Shown: positions 13,572 to 21,507, counted from the stretch's first letter. The stretch: 24,093 nucleotides of DNA from Bordetella parapertussis (GCA_945906975.1 CAMDRY010000009.1:1-24093); one strand, 5' to 3'. Notes: generated from the letters alone by a model not told the origin. Numbers and translations: made by a program.

Positions 13572-15539
13572 TTACTGCGCCTCGTCCGCCTTCAGCGCAA
13601 GCGTCTTGTCCGAACTCTGCCGCGCCGGAATGAGACCCAAGCGCGTTTTCAATGAACGGGGCGGGTCGCCAAGCACCGCCGCATAGTAGACCGTATTGAT
13701 CATGACTTTTTTGACGTAATCGCGCGTCTCATCAAACGGAATGCTCTCGGCGTAGATGGCACCCTCGAGCGCTTGCGCGTCGCGCCAGCGCCGGGCGCGA
13801 CCCGGTCCGGCGTTATAGGCGGCGGCCGCGAGCACGGGCGAACCGCCCTGGTCGTCAAGGACGTGCTTCAAATAGGCGGTGCCCAGGCGCACGTTGACAC
13901 CCACATCGGTGACACGCGACGGGCTGAAGTTAGTCATGCCAATTTTGCCGGCCATCCATTTTGCCGTGGTCGGCATCAGTTGCATCAGTCCGGCGGCGCC
14001 CACCGAGGACTTGGCCGCGGTGATGAAGCGGCTTTCCTGACGAACCAAGCCCAGCACCCAGGGCTCCTCAAGCCGCAATGCGCGTGCCGACTCGGCAAAC
14101 ACCTGGCGGTGCGGGGCGAGGTAGCGCAGCGAGAAATCATGCTGCGCGAGCGTGCGGTCGGCAGTACTAATGGCGCGGTCCCAGATTTCGAATCTGCGCG
14201 CGTGATCAGCGGCCGCGAGCAGGAAGCGGTCATCGGTGCCGCGAATCGCCCACAACCATTCACGCGTCGCTTCGTTGCGCATGTCGAGACGGTACAGGGC
14301 GAGCGCCCGTGTCAGACCTGGGTTGGCCGCCGCAGTCGCAACCTCCTCTTTGGTCGGAGCAGCAACCTTGGCCGGACTATTCACGGCCCGACCCAGCTCT
14401 TCAGCTGCGAGCCGGCCGTAAAAATGATGTTCATCGGCGACCCGCGCGAATAATTTATGCGCCTCGGGAATGTTACCCAACACGTGATGCGCCCGCCCCT
14501 GCCAGTACACCCAGGCCGGGTCATTGCGCTGCAGCGCGTCCATGCGTTGCACCGCCGCCATCACCGCCGCCCAGTTGCCCTGGCGCAAGGCGATGCGCAC
14601 GTACCACGCCAATTGCTCGTTCGATAGCACCGTGTCGCCTGTCTCACCGTACCAGGCGAGCGCCTCGGGCAGCAACTGCCGCGCGCCGGCAAACGCCAAC
14701 TGTCCCCAACCGTAAGCGCAATCCTCGGCGGAAAATTTTTCGCGCATCTTGGCATCCCAGTACCCGGCCGCCGCTTGCGGGTCACTTTTAGCGAGCCGAA
14801 TCAGCGCAAACATCACCAGCTCGCGTGCCGGACGCTTGCTCAGGTTGCCGGGCTTGTCCAGATACCGCAGCGGGGACTGGTTGACAGCGTCAAGTTGCCG
14901 CACATCCAGCGCCTCTTCCCGTGGAAGGTACTCGGCGGTGCGCTTGGCCTGCCCCATCTGCCCCGCCTCCACCAGCAGGCGTATGCGCTTCCAGACATCG
15001 CCGGCGCTGTAACGGCCGTCGGCCAGCAAGACTTCCGCCAAACCAACGCAAGCTTCGGGTAGCTCCCTCGGCGTGTTCCAGAATCGTCGCACTTCCGCCA
15101 GTGCGCTTGCATCCTGTTGCCGCCAGCGGCCGGACAGGCTGTAACAACTGGTGTCGGCATCTTCGTTGACGAGCTGCGGAAACGCGGACTGGAACGCCTC
15201 CCACTGTTCGCGCTTGCCAAGCTGCTTGAGCCACTCCCGCCGCAGGTTCTCGGCCAGTAGTGTGCCGGTGTTGCCCGCAAGAAATGCATTTACGTCATCT
15301 GGCGATGCGGTTTCAAGCCGCAATTTGAGTTGCCAGTACTCGACCCATGGCACCAGAACATGTCCTTTGGCAAGCGCGGCGGCTTTGTTCAGTTTGGCGG
15401 CATCGCCTGCGCGAAACGCATCCCGGGCGAGCACAACGGCTTCTTCAGCACTTGGCTTACGCGGCGCAGCCTCGGCGGCAGGCAGCAACACCACCAGACA
15501 GAGTGCTAATATGATTTTATTGAAATGGTGGATGTTCAT
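13572..15539 (-). CDS. slt: Soluble lytic murein transglycosylase (Slt70-like)
   Basis: Encodes 655 residues, the length of Slt70. It cleaves the MurNAc-GlcNAc bond of peptidoglycan with formation of 1,6-anhydro-muramic acid, in the periplasm. Signal peptide at residues 1-24 (core IILALCLVVLLP, ending AAEA). A long alpha-superhelical region (about 30-460) with TPR-like elements (WVYWQGRAHHVLGNIPEA) follows. The C-terminal SLT domain has catalytic Glu502 in LVRQESRF, GAAGLMQLMPTTA, AAAAYNAGPGRARRW and PFDETRDYVKKV. First gene of the six-gene minus-strand unit, divergent from the 5-FCL gene across 69 bp. Confidence 0.94.
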   Translation of the reverse strand: MNIHHFNKIILALCLVVLLPAAEAAPRKPSAEEAVVLARDAFRAGDAAKLNKAAALAKGHVLVPWVEYWQLKLRLETASPDDVNAFLAGNTGTLLAENLRREWLKQLGKREQWEAFQSAFPQLVNEDADTSCYSLSGRWRQQDASALAEVRRFWNTPRELPEACVGLAEVLLADGRYSAGDVWKRIRLLVEAGQMGQAKRTAEYLPREEALDVRQLDAVNQSPLRYLDKPGNLSKRPARELVMFALIRLAKSDPQAAAGYWDAKMREKFSAEDCAYGWGQLAFAGARQLLPEALAWYGETGDTVLSNEQLAWYVRIALRQGNWAAVMAAVQRMDALQRNDPAWVYWQGRAHHVLGNIPEAHKLFARVADEHHFYGRLAAEELGRAVNSPAKVAAPTKEEVATAAANPGLTRALALYRLDMRNEATREWLWAIRGTDDRFLLAAADHARRFEIWDRAISTADRTLAQHDFSLRYLAPHRQVFAESARALRLEEPWVLGLVRQESRFITAAKSSVGAAGLMQLMPTTAKWMAGKIGMTNFSPSRVTDVGVNVRLGTAYLKHVLDDQGGSPVLAAAAYNAGPGRARRWRDAQALEGAIYAESIPFDETRDYVKKVMINTVYYAAVLGDPPRSLKTRLGLIPARQSSDKTLALKADEAQ

Positions 15540-15546
15540 GATTCTC

Positions 15547-15576
15547 TTGAAGAATAATACAGCAAATGGCTATTCT
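15547..15576 (+). promoter_or_regulatory. Candidate sigma-70 promoter of the 5-FCL gene
   Basis: TTGAAG (15547-15552) and TATTCT (15571-15576) are spaced by 18 bp, in the 69-bp divergent gap. The predicted start site is about 25 bp before the 5-FCL ATG. The hexamers match consensus at 4/6 each. Confidence 0.5.
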
Positions 15577-15608
15577 AGCGGGGCTTTTCCTTAACAGACG
15601 AGTAACGC

Positions 15609-16319
15609 ATGAGCGAAATTCCAGCTGACCCGATCGACCCGATTGATCTTGCCGCATGGCGCAAAGCGCTGCGCAAATCCCTGATCGAGCGCCGCCAGGC
15701 CATCGACGCGACCACACTTGCGTCGTGGCGCATCGCCATAGACGCACATATCGAACGCGGCTTCCCCGGCCTGGCAAAAGGCGTGCTCGCGCTGTGCTGG
15801 CCATATCGCAACGAATACGATGCCCGACACGTGGCGGCGCGCGCACGCGCGCGCGGTGCGACTACGGCGCTGCCGGTAGTCGTTGCGCCGGCGACACCGC
15901 TGATTTTTCGCGAATGGCGGCCCGGCACGACCCTCGCCAAGGGCACGCTGGGCATTCCCTACCCGGTCGACAGTGCCGAACTCACGCCAGACACGGTATT
16001 GCTGCCGATGGTCGGATTCGACGCCGCGGGCTATCGACTGGGTTACGGCGGCGGTTTTTTTGACCGCACGCTGGCAGCGATGAAAAAAAAACCGGTGGTC
16101 ATCGGCGTAATCCACGAGTTCGGCCGCCTGCCCACCATCCACCCGGAACCCTACGACATCCCGATGGACTTTGTTGTCACTGAACGCGGCATTTACCGCC
16201 GCGACGACGACACACTGGTTTTTCTGGGTGCGCCGACGCCCGGCACCGCCTCACCGCTCGCCTCACCGGTGTGCTACGCCGGCGAGCTTGACCCGGGCTA
16301 TTTCGGCGCCGATCAATAG
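15609..16319 (+). CDS. 5-formyltetrahydrofolate cyclo-ligase
   Basis: Encodes 236 residues. Converts 5-formyl-THF to 5,10-methenyl-THF with ATP, in cytosolic one-carbon metabolism. Visible are the N-terminal ALRKSLIERRQAI nucleotide/phosphate-binding helix region, the central LCWPYRNEYD, and the family signature VGFDAAGYRLGYGGGFFDR (135-153). The last 30 or so residues (after VFLGAP) form a Pro/Ala/Gly-rich tail beyond the usual domain of about 190-200 residues. Its divergence from an Slt-type gene is an arrangement I recall from betaproteobacteria. The Shine-Dalgarno sequence is weak. Confidence 0.94.
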   Translation: MSEIPADPIDPIDLAAWRKALRKSLIERRQAIDATTLASWRIAIDAHIERGFPGLAKGVLALCWPYRNEYDARHVAARARARGATTALPVVVAPATPLIFREWRPGTTLAKGTLGIPYPVDSAELTPDTVLLPMVGFDAAGYRLGYGGGFFDRTLAAMKKKPVVIGVIHEFGRLPTIHPEPYDIPMDFVVTERGIYRRDDDTLVFLGAPTPGTASPLASPVCYAGELDPGYFGADQ

Positions 16320-16327
16320 CTCAACTC

Positions 16328-16360
16328 GCTGGAAAGCCGCATCTGGCAAGCGTTTCCAGC
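16328..16360. terminator. Possible weak hairpin between convergent 5-FCL and ilvA
   Basis: Perfect 8-bp inverted repeat GCTGGAAA/TTTCCAGC (arms 16328-16335 and 16353-16360) with a 17-nt interior that can form a further GCC/GGC pairing. It lies in the 53-bp gap between convergent genes. There is no T tract on either side, so intrinsic termination is doubtful. Confidence 0.35.
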
Positions 16361-16372
16361 CAAAACGGCCCT

Positions 16373-17902
16373 CTAACCAAGAAACAGCTTATAGGCCGGA
16401 TTGGCGCTCTCATCGACATGGGGGTAGCCCAAGGTGTCGAGAAATTTGCGGAACTGCGGCATTTCCTTTTTCGGCACCTGCATGCCGACCAGTACCCGGC
16501 CGTTATCGGCGCCATGATTGCGGTAATGAAAGAGGCTGATGTTCCAATCATTGCGCATGCTGGACAGGAACCGCATCAGCGCGCCCGGGCGCTCCGGAAA
16601 CTCGAAACGGTAGAGCAGTTCTTTGGTTGAAACGTCCTTGCCCCCGGCCTGTGGCGCATGGCCGCCCACCATGTGGCGCACGTGCAACTTGGCCATCTCG
16701 TCATCGGAGAGATCGAGCGTTTTCAGGCCGTAGCGCACCAGCGAACGCACCAATTTTGATTTCTCGGCATGATCGCGCACCTGCACGCCGACAAACACAT
16801 GGGCTTCTTTCGGATGGGCCAGGCGGTAATTGAATTCGGTGATATTACGTGCCCCAAGGGCCGTGCAAAAGCGCTTGAAGCTGCCCGGCTGCTCGGGGAT
16901 GGTCACCGCCAGAATGGCCTCGCGCCGCTCGCCCACTTCGGCGCGTTCGGCGACAAAGCGCAGGCGGTCGAAGTTGGTGTTGGCGCCGCAAGCGATGGTG
17001 ACGAGATCCTTGCCGCGCACGCCGGTTTTTTCGACATACACTTTCGCGCCGGCAATGGCCAGCGCGCCGGCCGGCTCAAGAATGGAGCGCGTGTCCTCGA
17101 ACACATCCTTCATGGCGGCGCAGATCTCGTCGGTGTCGACCAGAATGATGTCATCCACCAGTTCGCGGCAAATGCGAAAAGTTTCCACGCCGACCTGCTT
17201 GACCGCGACCCCATCGGCAAACAAACCGACATGGTCCAGCGCAATGCGCCGGCCGGCCTTTAGCGAGCGCGACATGGCATCCGAGTCCACGGGTTGCACG
17301 CCAATCACCTTGATGCCCGGTTGCAGACGCTTGACGTAGGAGGCGATGCCCGAAATCAGTCCGCCGCCGCCGATGGCGACAAAAATAGCGTGAATCGGCC
17401 GTTTAGTCTGGCGCAGGATTTCCATGCCAACGGTGCCCTGCCCGGCGATCACGTCGGGGTCGTCGTAGGGATGTACGAAGGTCAGCTTGCTGCGTTTTTC
17501 GAGCTTTCGCGCGTGCTCGTAGGCGTCGGAATAGGAGTCCCCGACCAGCACCACTTCAGCGCCACGGCCGGCTACGGCATCGACCTTGATGCGCGGCGTA
17601 GTGACCGGCATCACGATCACCGCACGACAGCCAAGCTTTTGCGCCGCCAGCGCCACGCCCTGGGCGTGATTGCCGGCAGAGGCGGCGATCACACCGCGCT
17701 TGAGCACGGGCGTCGGCAGCAAAACCATCTTGTTATAGGCGCCGCGCAGCTTGAACGAGAACACCGGCTGCATATCCTCGCGCTTCAGCATGACGTTGTT
17801 GCCAAGACGCGCCGACAGGTTGGGCGCAAAATCGAGCGGTGTTTCAATGGCCACGTCATAAACGCGGGCATTGAGGATTTTTTCAAGATAGTCGGTAGGC
17901 AT
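16373..17902 (-). CDS. ilvA: Threonine ammonia-lyase, biosynthetic
   Basis: Encodes 509 residues, the length of biosynthetic IlvA. It deaminates threonine to 2-oxobutanoate, the first step of isoleucine synthesis. The PLP domain shows the Schiff-base lysine in FSFKLRGA (Lys51), ASAGNHAQGVA and the Gly loop AIGGGGLISGIA. Two C-terminal ACT-like regulatory domains begin near REAILAVTIPEQPGS and ELLYRFEFPERPGA; the pair is the mark of the isoleucine-inhibited biosynthetic form, not catabolic TdcB. No strong Shine-Dalgarno sequence before the ATG. Monocistronic, convergent with 5-FCL. The left copy of an 83-bp repeat begins 33 bp upstream of its start. Confidence 0.96.
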   Translation of the reverse strand: MPTDYLEKILNARVYDVAIETPLDFAPNLSARLGNNVMLKREDMQPVFSFKLRGAYNKMVLLPTPVLKRGVIAASAGNHAQGVALAAQKLGCRAVIVMPVTTPRIKVDAVAGRGAEVVLVGDSYSDAYEHARKLEKRSKLTFVHPYDDPDVIAGQGTVGMEILRQTKRPIHAIFVAIGGGGLISGIASYVKRLQPGIKVIGVQPVDSDAMSRSLKAGRRIALDHVGLFADGVAVKQVGVETFRICRELVDDIILVDTDEICAAMKDVFEDTRSILEPAGALAIAGAKVYVEKTGVRGKDLVTIACGANTNFDRLRFVAERAEVGERREAILAVTIPEQPGSFKRFCTALGARNITEFNYRLAHPKEAHVFVGVQVRDHAEKSKLVRSLVRYGLKTLDLSDDEMAKLHVRHMVGGHAPQAGGKDVSTKELLYRFEFPERPGALMRFLSSMRNDWNISLFHYRNHGADNGRVLVGMQVPKKEMPQFRKFLDTLGYPHVDESANPAYKLFLG

Positions 17903-17934
17903 GGTGTCTTATTTACGGCGGCGCTTCGCGGAAA

Positions 17935-18017
17935 TGCACAAATACATCCCGGGCGCCAGGCCAGCTACTCTACACGAGCGACCCGTTTCGTTCTATTGTT
18001 ACGCCATGCGCGAAAGA
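17935..18017 (+). repeat. Left copy of 83-bp direct repeat with promoter-like core
   Basis: Aligns without gaps to 20735-20817 at an offset of exactly 2,800 bp, with about 59 of 83 positions identical by hand count. The best-conserved stretches are CACGAGC, CCCGTTTC and TCTATT. The core holds TCTACA (17969-17974), a 17-bp spacer and TCTATT (17992-17997), ending 8 bp before an ATG at 18006. With the right copy it brackets the hydrolase-cupin-Bug block. The rest of the 285-bp gap between ilvA and the hydrolase (18018-18187) shows no other strong signal apart from a small open frame. Confidence 0.75.
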
Positions 18018-18140
18018 TTGCAGCGACAGAACAGCAAGCCACGGCGCGCACGCACTGCAACCGATTACGGCGCGACCGACAAGGTTGTCGCCCGCGCCGG
18101 CACAGCGTTGCACCGGCAAAGGCACTCAACTTGCTGTTAG
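18006..18140 (+). CDS. Possible small basic 44-residue peptide (doubtful)
   Basis: An ATG at 18006, 8 bp after the -10-like TCTATT of the left repeat copy, opens 44 codons (MRERLQRQNSKPRR...) rich in Arg, Thr and Ala, ending TAG. No ribosome-binding site is seen; it could only be a leaderless message. The protein has no recognisable family. Because the same promoter-plus-ATG layout starts the yqaA-like gene at the right copy, this may be the degenerate start of a duplicated gene, or plain non-coding leader of the hydrolase. Confidence 0.15.
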   Translation: MRERLQRQNSKPRRARTATDYGATDKVVARAGTALHRQRHSTCC

Positions 18141-18187
18141 ACTCGTCGCCTTTTTAATCGTGTTCCTGAAGACCTATTGGAGTGGCG

Positions 18188-19042
18188 ATGACTGAAGCGG
18201 TTGTTCGCACTATTCGGATCAATTACGAAGTGATCGGGCATTCCGGGCCCTGGATCGCCCTCACCCCGGGCAGCCGACGCGCCTATGGTGAGTTGGTTAA
18301 TCTGGCCCGGGAAATCGCGGCATCCGGGTATCGGGTTTTGCTGCATGACCGCCGTAATTGCGGTGCATCTGAAGTTGCCTTTGACGGATCCGCTTCGGAG
18401 CATGAAGTGTGGGCCGACGACCTTTATGAATTGGGGCGGCAGCTTGGTGCGGATCGTCTGGTCGTTGGCGGCTCTTCCGCAGGAGCGCGCCTTGCAATTT
18501 TGTTCGCGATAAGACATCCCGATGCACTGCGCGGGCTTTTGCTGTGGCGTTTGACCGGCGGCCAGGAAGCAGTCGACAAACTGGCGGAGAACTACTACGG
18601 ACAATTCATCAAGCTCGCAAACACGGGGGGCATGGCTGCCATCTGTGAAAGCGAGCACTTCAAGGAGTGCATCGCATCCAGGCCCGCCAACCACGAGCGG
18701 CTGATGGCAAATGATCTGGGGCAATTTATCAAAGTCATGAGCTTTTGGCGTGAGCGTTTTCTGGAATCGGCACGGCTGCCCATTGTCGGGGCGAGCGAGG
18801 CCGATTTGAGATCCATCGTCGCACCGGCCTGCCTCATTGCCGGCAATGACATCATCCACACGCCGGTTACCGCCCGCAAAGCGGCCGGCCTCATCCCCGA
18901 CTGCGAACTTCACGATGATGTGGTGCGCAAACGCGCGGACGACCAGTTGCTCGAGGAATGGGATCGCAAGGAGTGGCGCGATGCGGAACCGCGCATCGCG
19001 CAGATTTTCACTGCATTTTTACAGAACAAGCAAATCCGTTAA
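18188..19042 (+). CDS. Alpha/beta hydrolase
   Basis: Encodes 284 residues. The ATG at 18188 has TTGGAG five bases upstream; an in-frame GTG at 18182 would overlap that site. Alpha/beta hydrolase fold: LTPGSRRAYGELVNLA after strand 3 (oxyanion region), GYRVLLHDRRNCGAS (48-62), the nucleophile elbow GGSSAG with Ser97, and GNDIIHTP with Asp221; His242 or His224 may complete the triad. The RNCGAS segment is common in esterases and C-C hydrolases of this fold. Substrate unknown. It is followed after 29 bp by a cupin gene, probably co-transcribed. Within the repeat-bracketed block. Confidence 0.88.
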   Translation: MTEAVVRTIRINYEVIGHSGPWIALTPGSRRAYGELVNLAREIAASGYRVLLHDRRNCGASEVAFDGSASEHEVWADDLYELGRQLGADRLVVGGSSAGARLAILFAIRHPDALRGLLLWRLTGGQEAVDKLAENYYGQFIKLANTGGMAAICESEHFKECIASRPANHERLMANDLGQFIKVMSFWRERFLESARLPIVGASEADLRSIVAPACLIAGNDIIHTPVTARKAAGLIPDCELHDDVVRKRADDQLLEEWDRKEWRDAEPRIAQIFTAFLQNKQIR

Positions 19043-19071
19043 TCTCGCCCCACCGACTGAAGGAATCGAAA

Positions 19072-19551
19072 ATGAGTTTAAAAATTCGCCGCGTTGTAAC
19101 CGGACATGATGACCGGGGGCATGCAAAAGTCGAAATTGACGAGATAGCAAAAAATGTGATCTCCAACCGCCCGGGAGCGTCTTCGACCGTCATCTGGGCG
19201 ACCAAGGGATTCCCGGTAAACAATGACGGATTCGAGGATCCAACGAAATCGTCATTCAAGACCACCGAGGAAAACGGCAGCGTATTTCGCGTTGTGCGCT
19301 ACGAGCCGGGCGTGACCCCGCGGAACCACCGCACCGACTCAATCGATTACGCCGTGGTGATATCCGGCGAAATTGAAATGGAACTCGATGACGGCGTAAT
19401 GGCCAAACTGCAGGCAGGCGATCTTTTGGTCCAACGCGGGACCATCCACAACTGGGTCAACCGCGGCAAAGTCGACTGCGTCATCGCTTTTGTGCTGATC
19501 AGTGGCCACCCTGTGCGCGTTGCCGACAAGCCTTTAGATGCCATTGGCTAA
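19072..19551 (+). CDS. Cupin-domain protein with degenerate metal site
   Basis: Encodes 159 residues from ATG 19072 with AAGGAA six bases upstream. A single cupin barrel: motif 1 fits G-x5-H-x-H-x3-E-x6-G exactly in spacing (Gly80, His86, Gly99), but the second His is Thr88 and the Glu is Asp92. Motif 2 (GDLLVQRGTIHNWVN, 117-130 region) retains His126 and Asn130. Metal binding may therefore be weakened or changed. Such stand-alone cupins often serve as small oxygenases, isomerases or binding proteins; here no function can be assigned. Follows the hydrolase by 29 bp and is convergent with a Bug receptor gene 11 bp away. Confidence 0.88.
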   Translation: MSLKIRRVVTGHDDRGHAKVEIDEIAKNVISNRPGASSTVIWATKGFPVNNDGFEDPTKSSFKTTEENGSVFRVVRYEPGVTPRNHRTDSIDYAVVISGEIEMELDDGVMAKLQAGDLLVQRGTIHNWVNRGKVDCVIAFVLISGHPVRVADKPLDAIG

Positions 19552-19562
19552 GCCCCTTCGGG

Positions 19563-20522
19563 TCAGATGGGCTCGATTTTTGCAGCGCTAACTGCATCTT
19601 TCATGCGTCTGACTTCGTTGCGAAAAAACTCCGCGGTATCACGGGCGTTGCGGTTGTCGGGAAAATAGCCGTCGCGCTGCATGATCGCGGCAACCTCCGG
19701 CACCTGGAGGGACTCGCGAATGGCGGCATTGAGCTTTTCGACGATGGCATCGGGCGTCTTCCCGGGCGAAAAGAACATACCCCATGAACCCATTGGCTCA
19801 TAGCCCAGAAGAAGGTCTTTCAACAATGGCACATCCGGCAGAGGGGCGAAGCGCTTGCTGCCGGTAAATGCCAGCGGCCGCACGCGTCCGTCCTTGATCA
19901 GACCCATCACCGATGGCGGCGTCACAAACATCACCTGCACGCTGCCGCCGAGCAAACCGGCCATGACTTCAGAGGCGCCCTTGTACGGGATGTGATCGAT
20001 CAAGATGCCGGCCTTTTGGCTGAACATCTCGGTTGCCAGGTGGAGGATATTCCCGATTCCCGGGGTGCCGTACATCACCGGCTGCTTTTTCGCATGGGCG
20101 ATGAATTCCGGCACGCTTTTGACCGCAGACTTGGCGTCAACCAGCATGAGCAGGCCATCGAGGATGCCCACAGTGGCCACCGGCTTGAGATCGGTAAGCA
20201 TGTCAAAGCCGAGCGTTTTATAAATATAAGGTGATGGCGTAATCGATGAGCTGGAAAAAAGCAGGGTATGGCCGTCGGGGCTGGACTGCGTCAGCGCGCG
20301 CGCGGCAATCATGCCATTGGCACCCAGCCTGTTCTCTACATAAAACGATTGTCCGAGTGCAGTCGACAGTTGCTGCGCGACCGTGCGCGCCTGGATATCG
20401 GGTCCGCTGCCGGCGGCAAAACCGACAATGATCCGTACCGCGCGGTTGGGATATGGCTGCGCAAAAACCGTCGAAGCGGCAAACAAGATAACGACCGCCA
20501 ACATTGACCTTACTCGGAACAT
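19563..20522 (-). CDS. Bug/TctC-type tripartite tricarboxylate receptor protein
   Basis: Encodes 319 residues from ATG 20522, with AAGGAG eight bases upstream; in-frame starts further up (20543, 20615) lack such a site or precede the signal peptide. Signal peptide (MFRVRSMLAVVILFAASTVFA), then QPYPNRAVRIIVGFAAGSGPD, where the usual Pro-Gly-Gly loop reads AAGSG, ENRLGANGMIAARAL, IDHIPYKGASEVMAGLLGG and a C-terminal EFFRNEVRRMKD. Periplasmic carboxylate or other solute binding is expected; the altered loop may mean a different ligand. No TctA/TctB genes nearby. The 212 bp upstream (20523-20734) contain no other recognised feature. Confidence 0.92.
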   Translation of the reverse strand: MFRVRSMLAVVILFAASTVFAQPYPNRAVRIIVGFAAGSGPDIQARTVAQQLSTALGQSFYVENRLGANGMIAARALTQSSPDGHTLLFSSSSITPSPYIYKTLGFDMLTDLKPVATVGILDGLLMLVDAKSAVKSVPEFIAHAKKQPVMYGTPGIGNILHLATEMFSQKAGILIDHIPYKGASEVMAGLLGGSVQVMFVTPPSVMGLIKDGRVRPLAFTGSKRFAPLPDVPLLKDLLLGYEPMGSWGMFFSPGKTPDAIVEKLNAAIRESLQVPEVAAIMQRDGYFPDNRNARDTAEFFRNEVRRMKDAVSAAKIEPI

Positions 20523-20734
20523 TGCCCACTCTCCTTGCTGCATAAAAATAACCCGCTTAGGGCTGGCGCTTTTTTTCGGCGCGCTCGAGAACCCAAGGAT
20601 ACCCCAGCGCGTCACGAACAGTCTAAACCTACATCAATTCATTTTCGACACCGGTTTGCCGGCATGCGCGCGTGGCCTGTCGAAACCCTGCAAGCGATGG
20701 ACAGAAAGTGGTCCTTGCGATGACCTGCCCACGC

Positions 20735-20817
20735 TGCGCAAATAAAGCCAGCAAGCCAGGGCCGCATCTTCACACGAGCAGCCCGTTTCACTCTATTCTC
20801 GCGTGATGCTCGAATGG
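20735..20817 (+). repeat. Right copy of 83-bp direct repeat, candidate promoter of yqaA-like gene
   Basis: Matches 17935-18017 (see there). The core reads TTCACA (20769-20774, 5/6 to -35 consensus), a 17-bp spacer and TCTATT (20792-20797, 4/6 to -10). The TCTATT ends 8 bp before the ATG at 20806 and 5 bp before an in-frame GTG at 20803. With no Shine-Dalgarno sequence in the gap, this is best read as a promoter giving a leaderless or nearly leaderless mRNA. Confidence 0.6.
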
Positions 20818-21216
20818 TTCAGCCCGGAAGCCGGCCTATGGTCAATGTTTGCCGCCTCGTTCATCGCGGCCACGCTGGTTCCCCTTTCATCCGAGGCGGT
20901 ACTGTTTGCGCTACTCAAGCTGCATCCGGATTTGCTCGTCCCGGCGATTGCCGTGGCCACTTTGGGCAACACGCTGGGGGGCATGAGCTCTTATCTGATC
21001 GGCCGTTTCATTGCGCAAAAAAACCCGCTGAACCAACTCGCGCGCATGCGCCGTTGGGGTGCGCCGGCAATGATGCTGGCGTGGCTGCCCGTTGTCGGTG
21101 ACGCGCTGTGTGTGGCGGCCGGATGGCTTAAACTCAACTGGCTTGCGGTGTTGCTGTTCCAAGCGGCGGGACGTCTGGCCCGCTACTGGGCGGTGGCACA
21201 GGGCGCGAGCCTGTAA
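20806..21216 (+). CDS. YqaA-like small membrane protein (SNARE-associated/DedA superfamily)
   Basis: Encodes 136 residues from ATG 20806; a GTG at 20803 in frame would add one residue. About four hydrophobic helices (12-30, 42-66, 86-106, 111-131). The motifs ATLVPLSSEAVLFALL, GNTLGGMSSYLIGR (54-67) and RWGAPAMMLAWLPVVGDAL (83-101) are those of the YqaA group, short relatives of DedA inner-membrane proteins, thought to be lipid or ion transporters. Role unknown. No Shine-Dalgarno sequence; the start sits directly behind the promoter-like core of the right repeat copy. The following small gene starts 10 bp after its stop. Confidence 0.85.
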   Translation: MLEWFSPEAGLWSMFAASFIAATLVPLSSEAVLFALLKLHPDLLVPAIAVATLGNTLGGMSSYLIGRFIAQKNPLNQLARMRRWGAPAMMLAWLPVVGDALCVAAGWLKLNWLAVLLFQAAGRLARYWAVAQGASL

Positions 21217-21226
21217 GGGGATACAC

Positions 21227-21478
21227 ATGGCAAAGAAACGAAGCGGAAAGGCGCTCAAAAAAGCGCAGTGGGAACGCGGCTACAAGTCACACGGCTACTG
21301 GCTGGGAAAGGAAAAGCTCGGCGACGTGCGCCAATCACCCAAAGGCGAGGGGGAGGTCCGCTATCTGTGGCAGGCCGGCAATCGCGCCGGCGAATCAATG
21401 ACGCTGAACGATGCCAAACGCATGGTGGAATCGCTCACCGAACAAGGCGTCAAACAGCTGGGCTTGTTCGAAGACTAA
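21227..21478 (+). CDS. Conserved-looking small basic protein of unknown function
   Basis: Encodes 83 residues. AAGGGG lies six bases before the ATG at 21227. The N-terminus is strongly basic (MAKKRSGKALKKAQWERGYKS) and is followed by HGYWLGKEKLGDVR, GEVRYLWQAGNRAGES and a helical C-terminus ending QLGLFED. The even composition and good ribosome-binding site support a real gene. No family recognised; nucleic-acid or membrane-surface contact is possible given the charge, but this is a guess. Co-transcribed with the yqaA-like gene (10-bp gap) and convergent with uvrD (29-bp gap, no terminator seen). Confidence 0.78.
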   Translation: MAKKRSGKALKKAQWERGYKSHGYWLGKEKLGDVRQSPKGEGEVRYLWQAGNRAGESMTLNDAKRMVESLTEQGVKQLGLFED

Positions 21479-21507
21479 TCCGGGGAGCCACCGCGCCACG
21501 CGACGGT

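Noticed and set aside
18137..18913. Minus-strand open frame of 258 codons
   Set aside because: Antisense to the alpha/beta hydrolase, which has a nucleophile elbow and a good ribosome-binding site.
19546..19575. Terminator between the cupin and Bug genes
   Set aside because: Only a three-pair CCC/GGG hairpin around CTTC can be drawn and no T tract follows.
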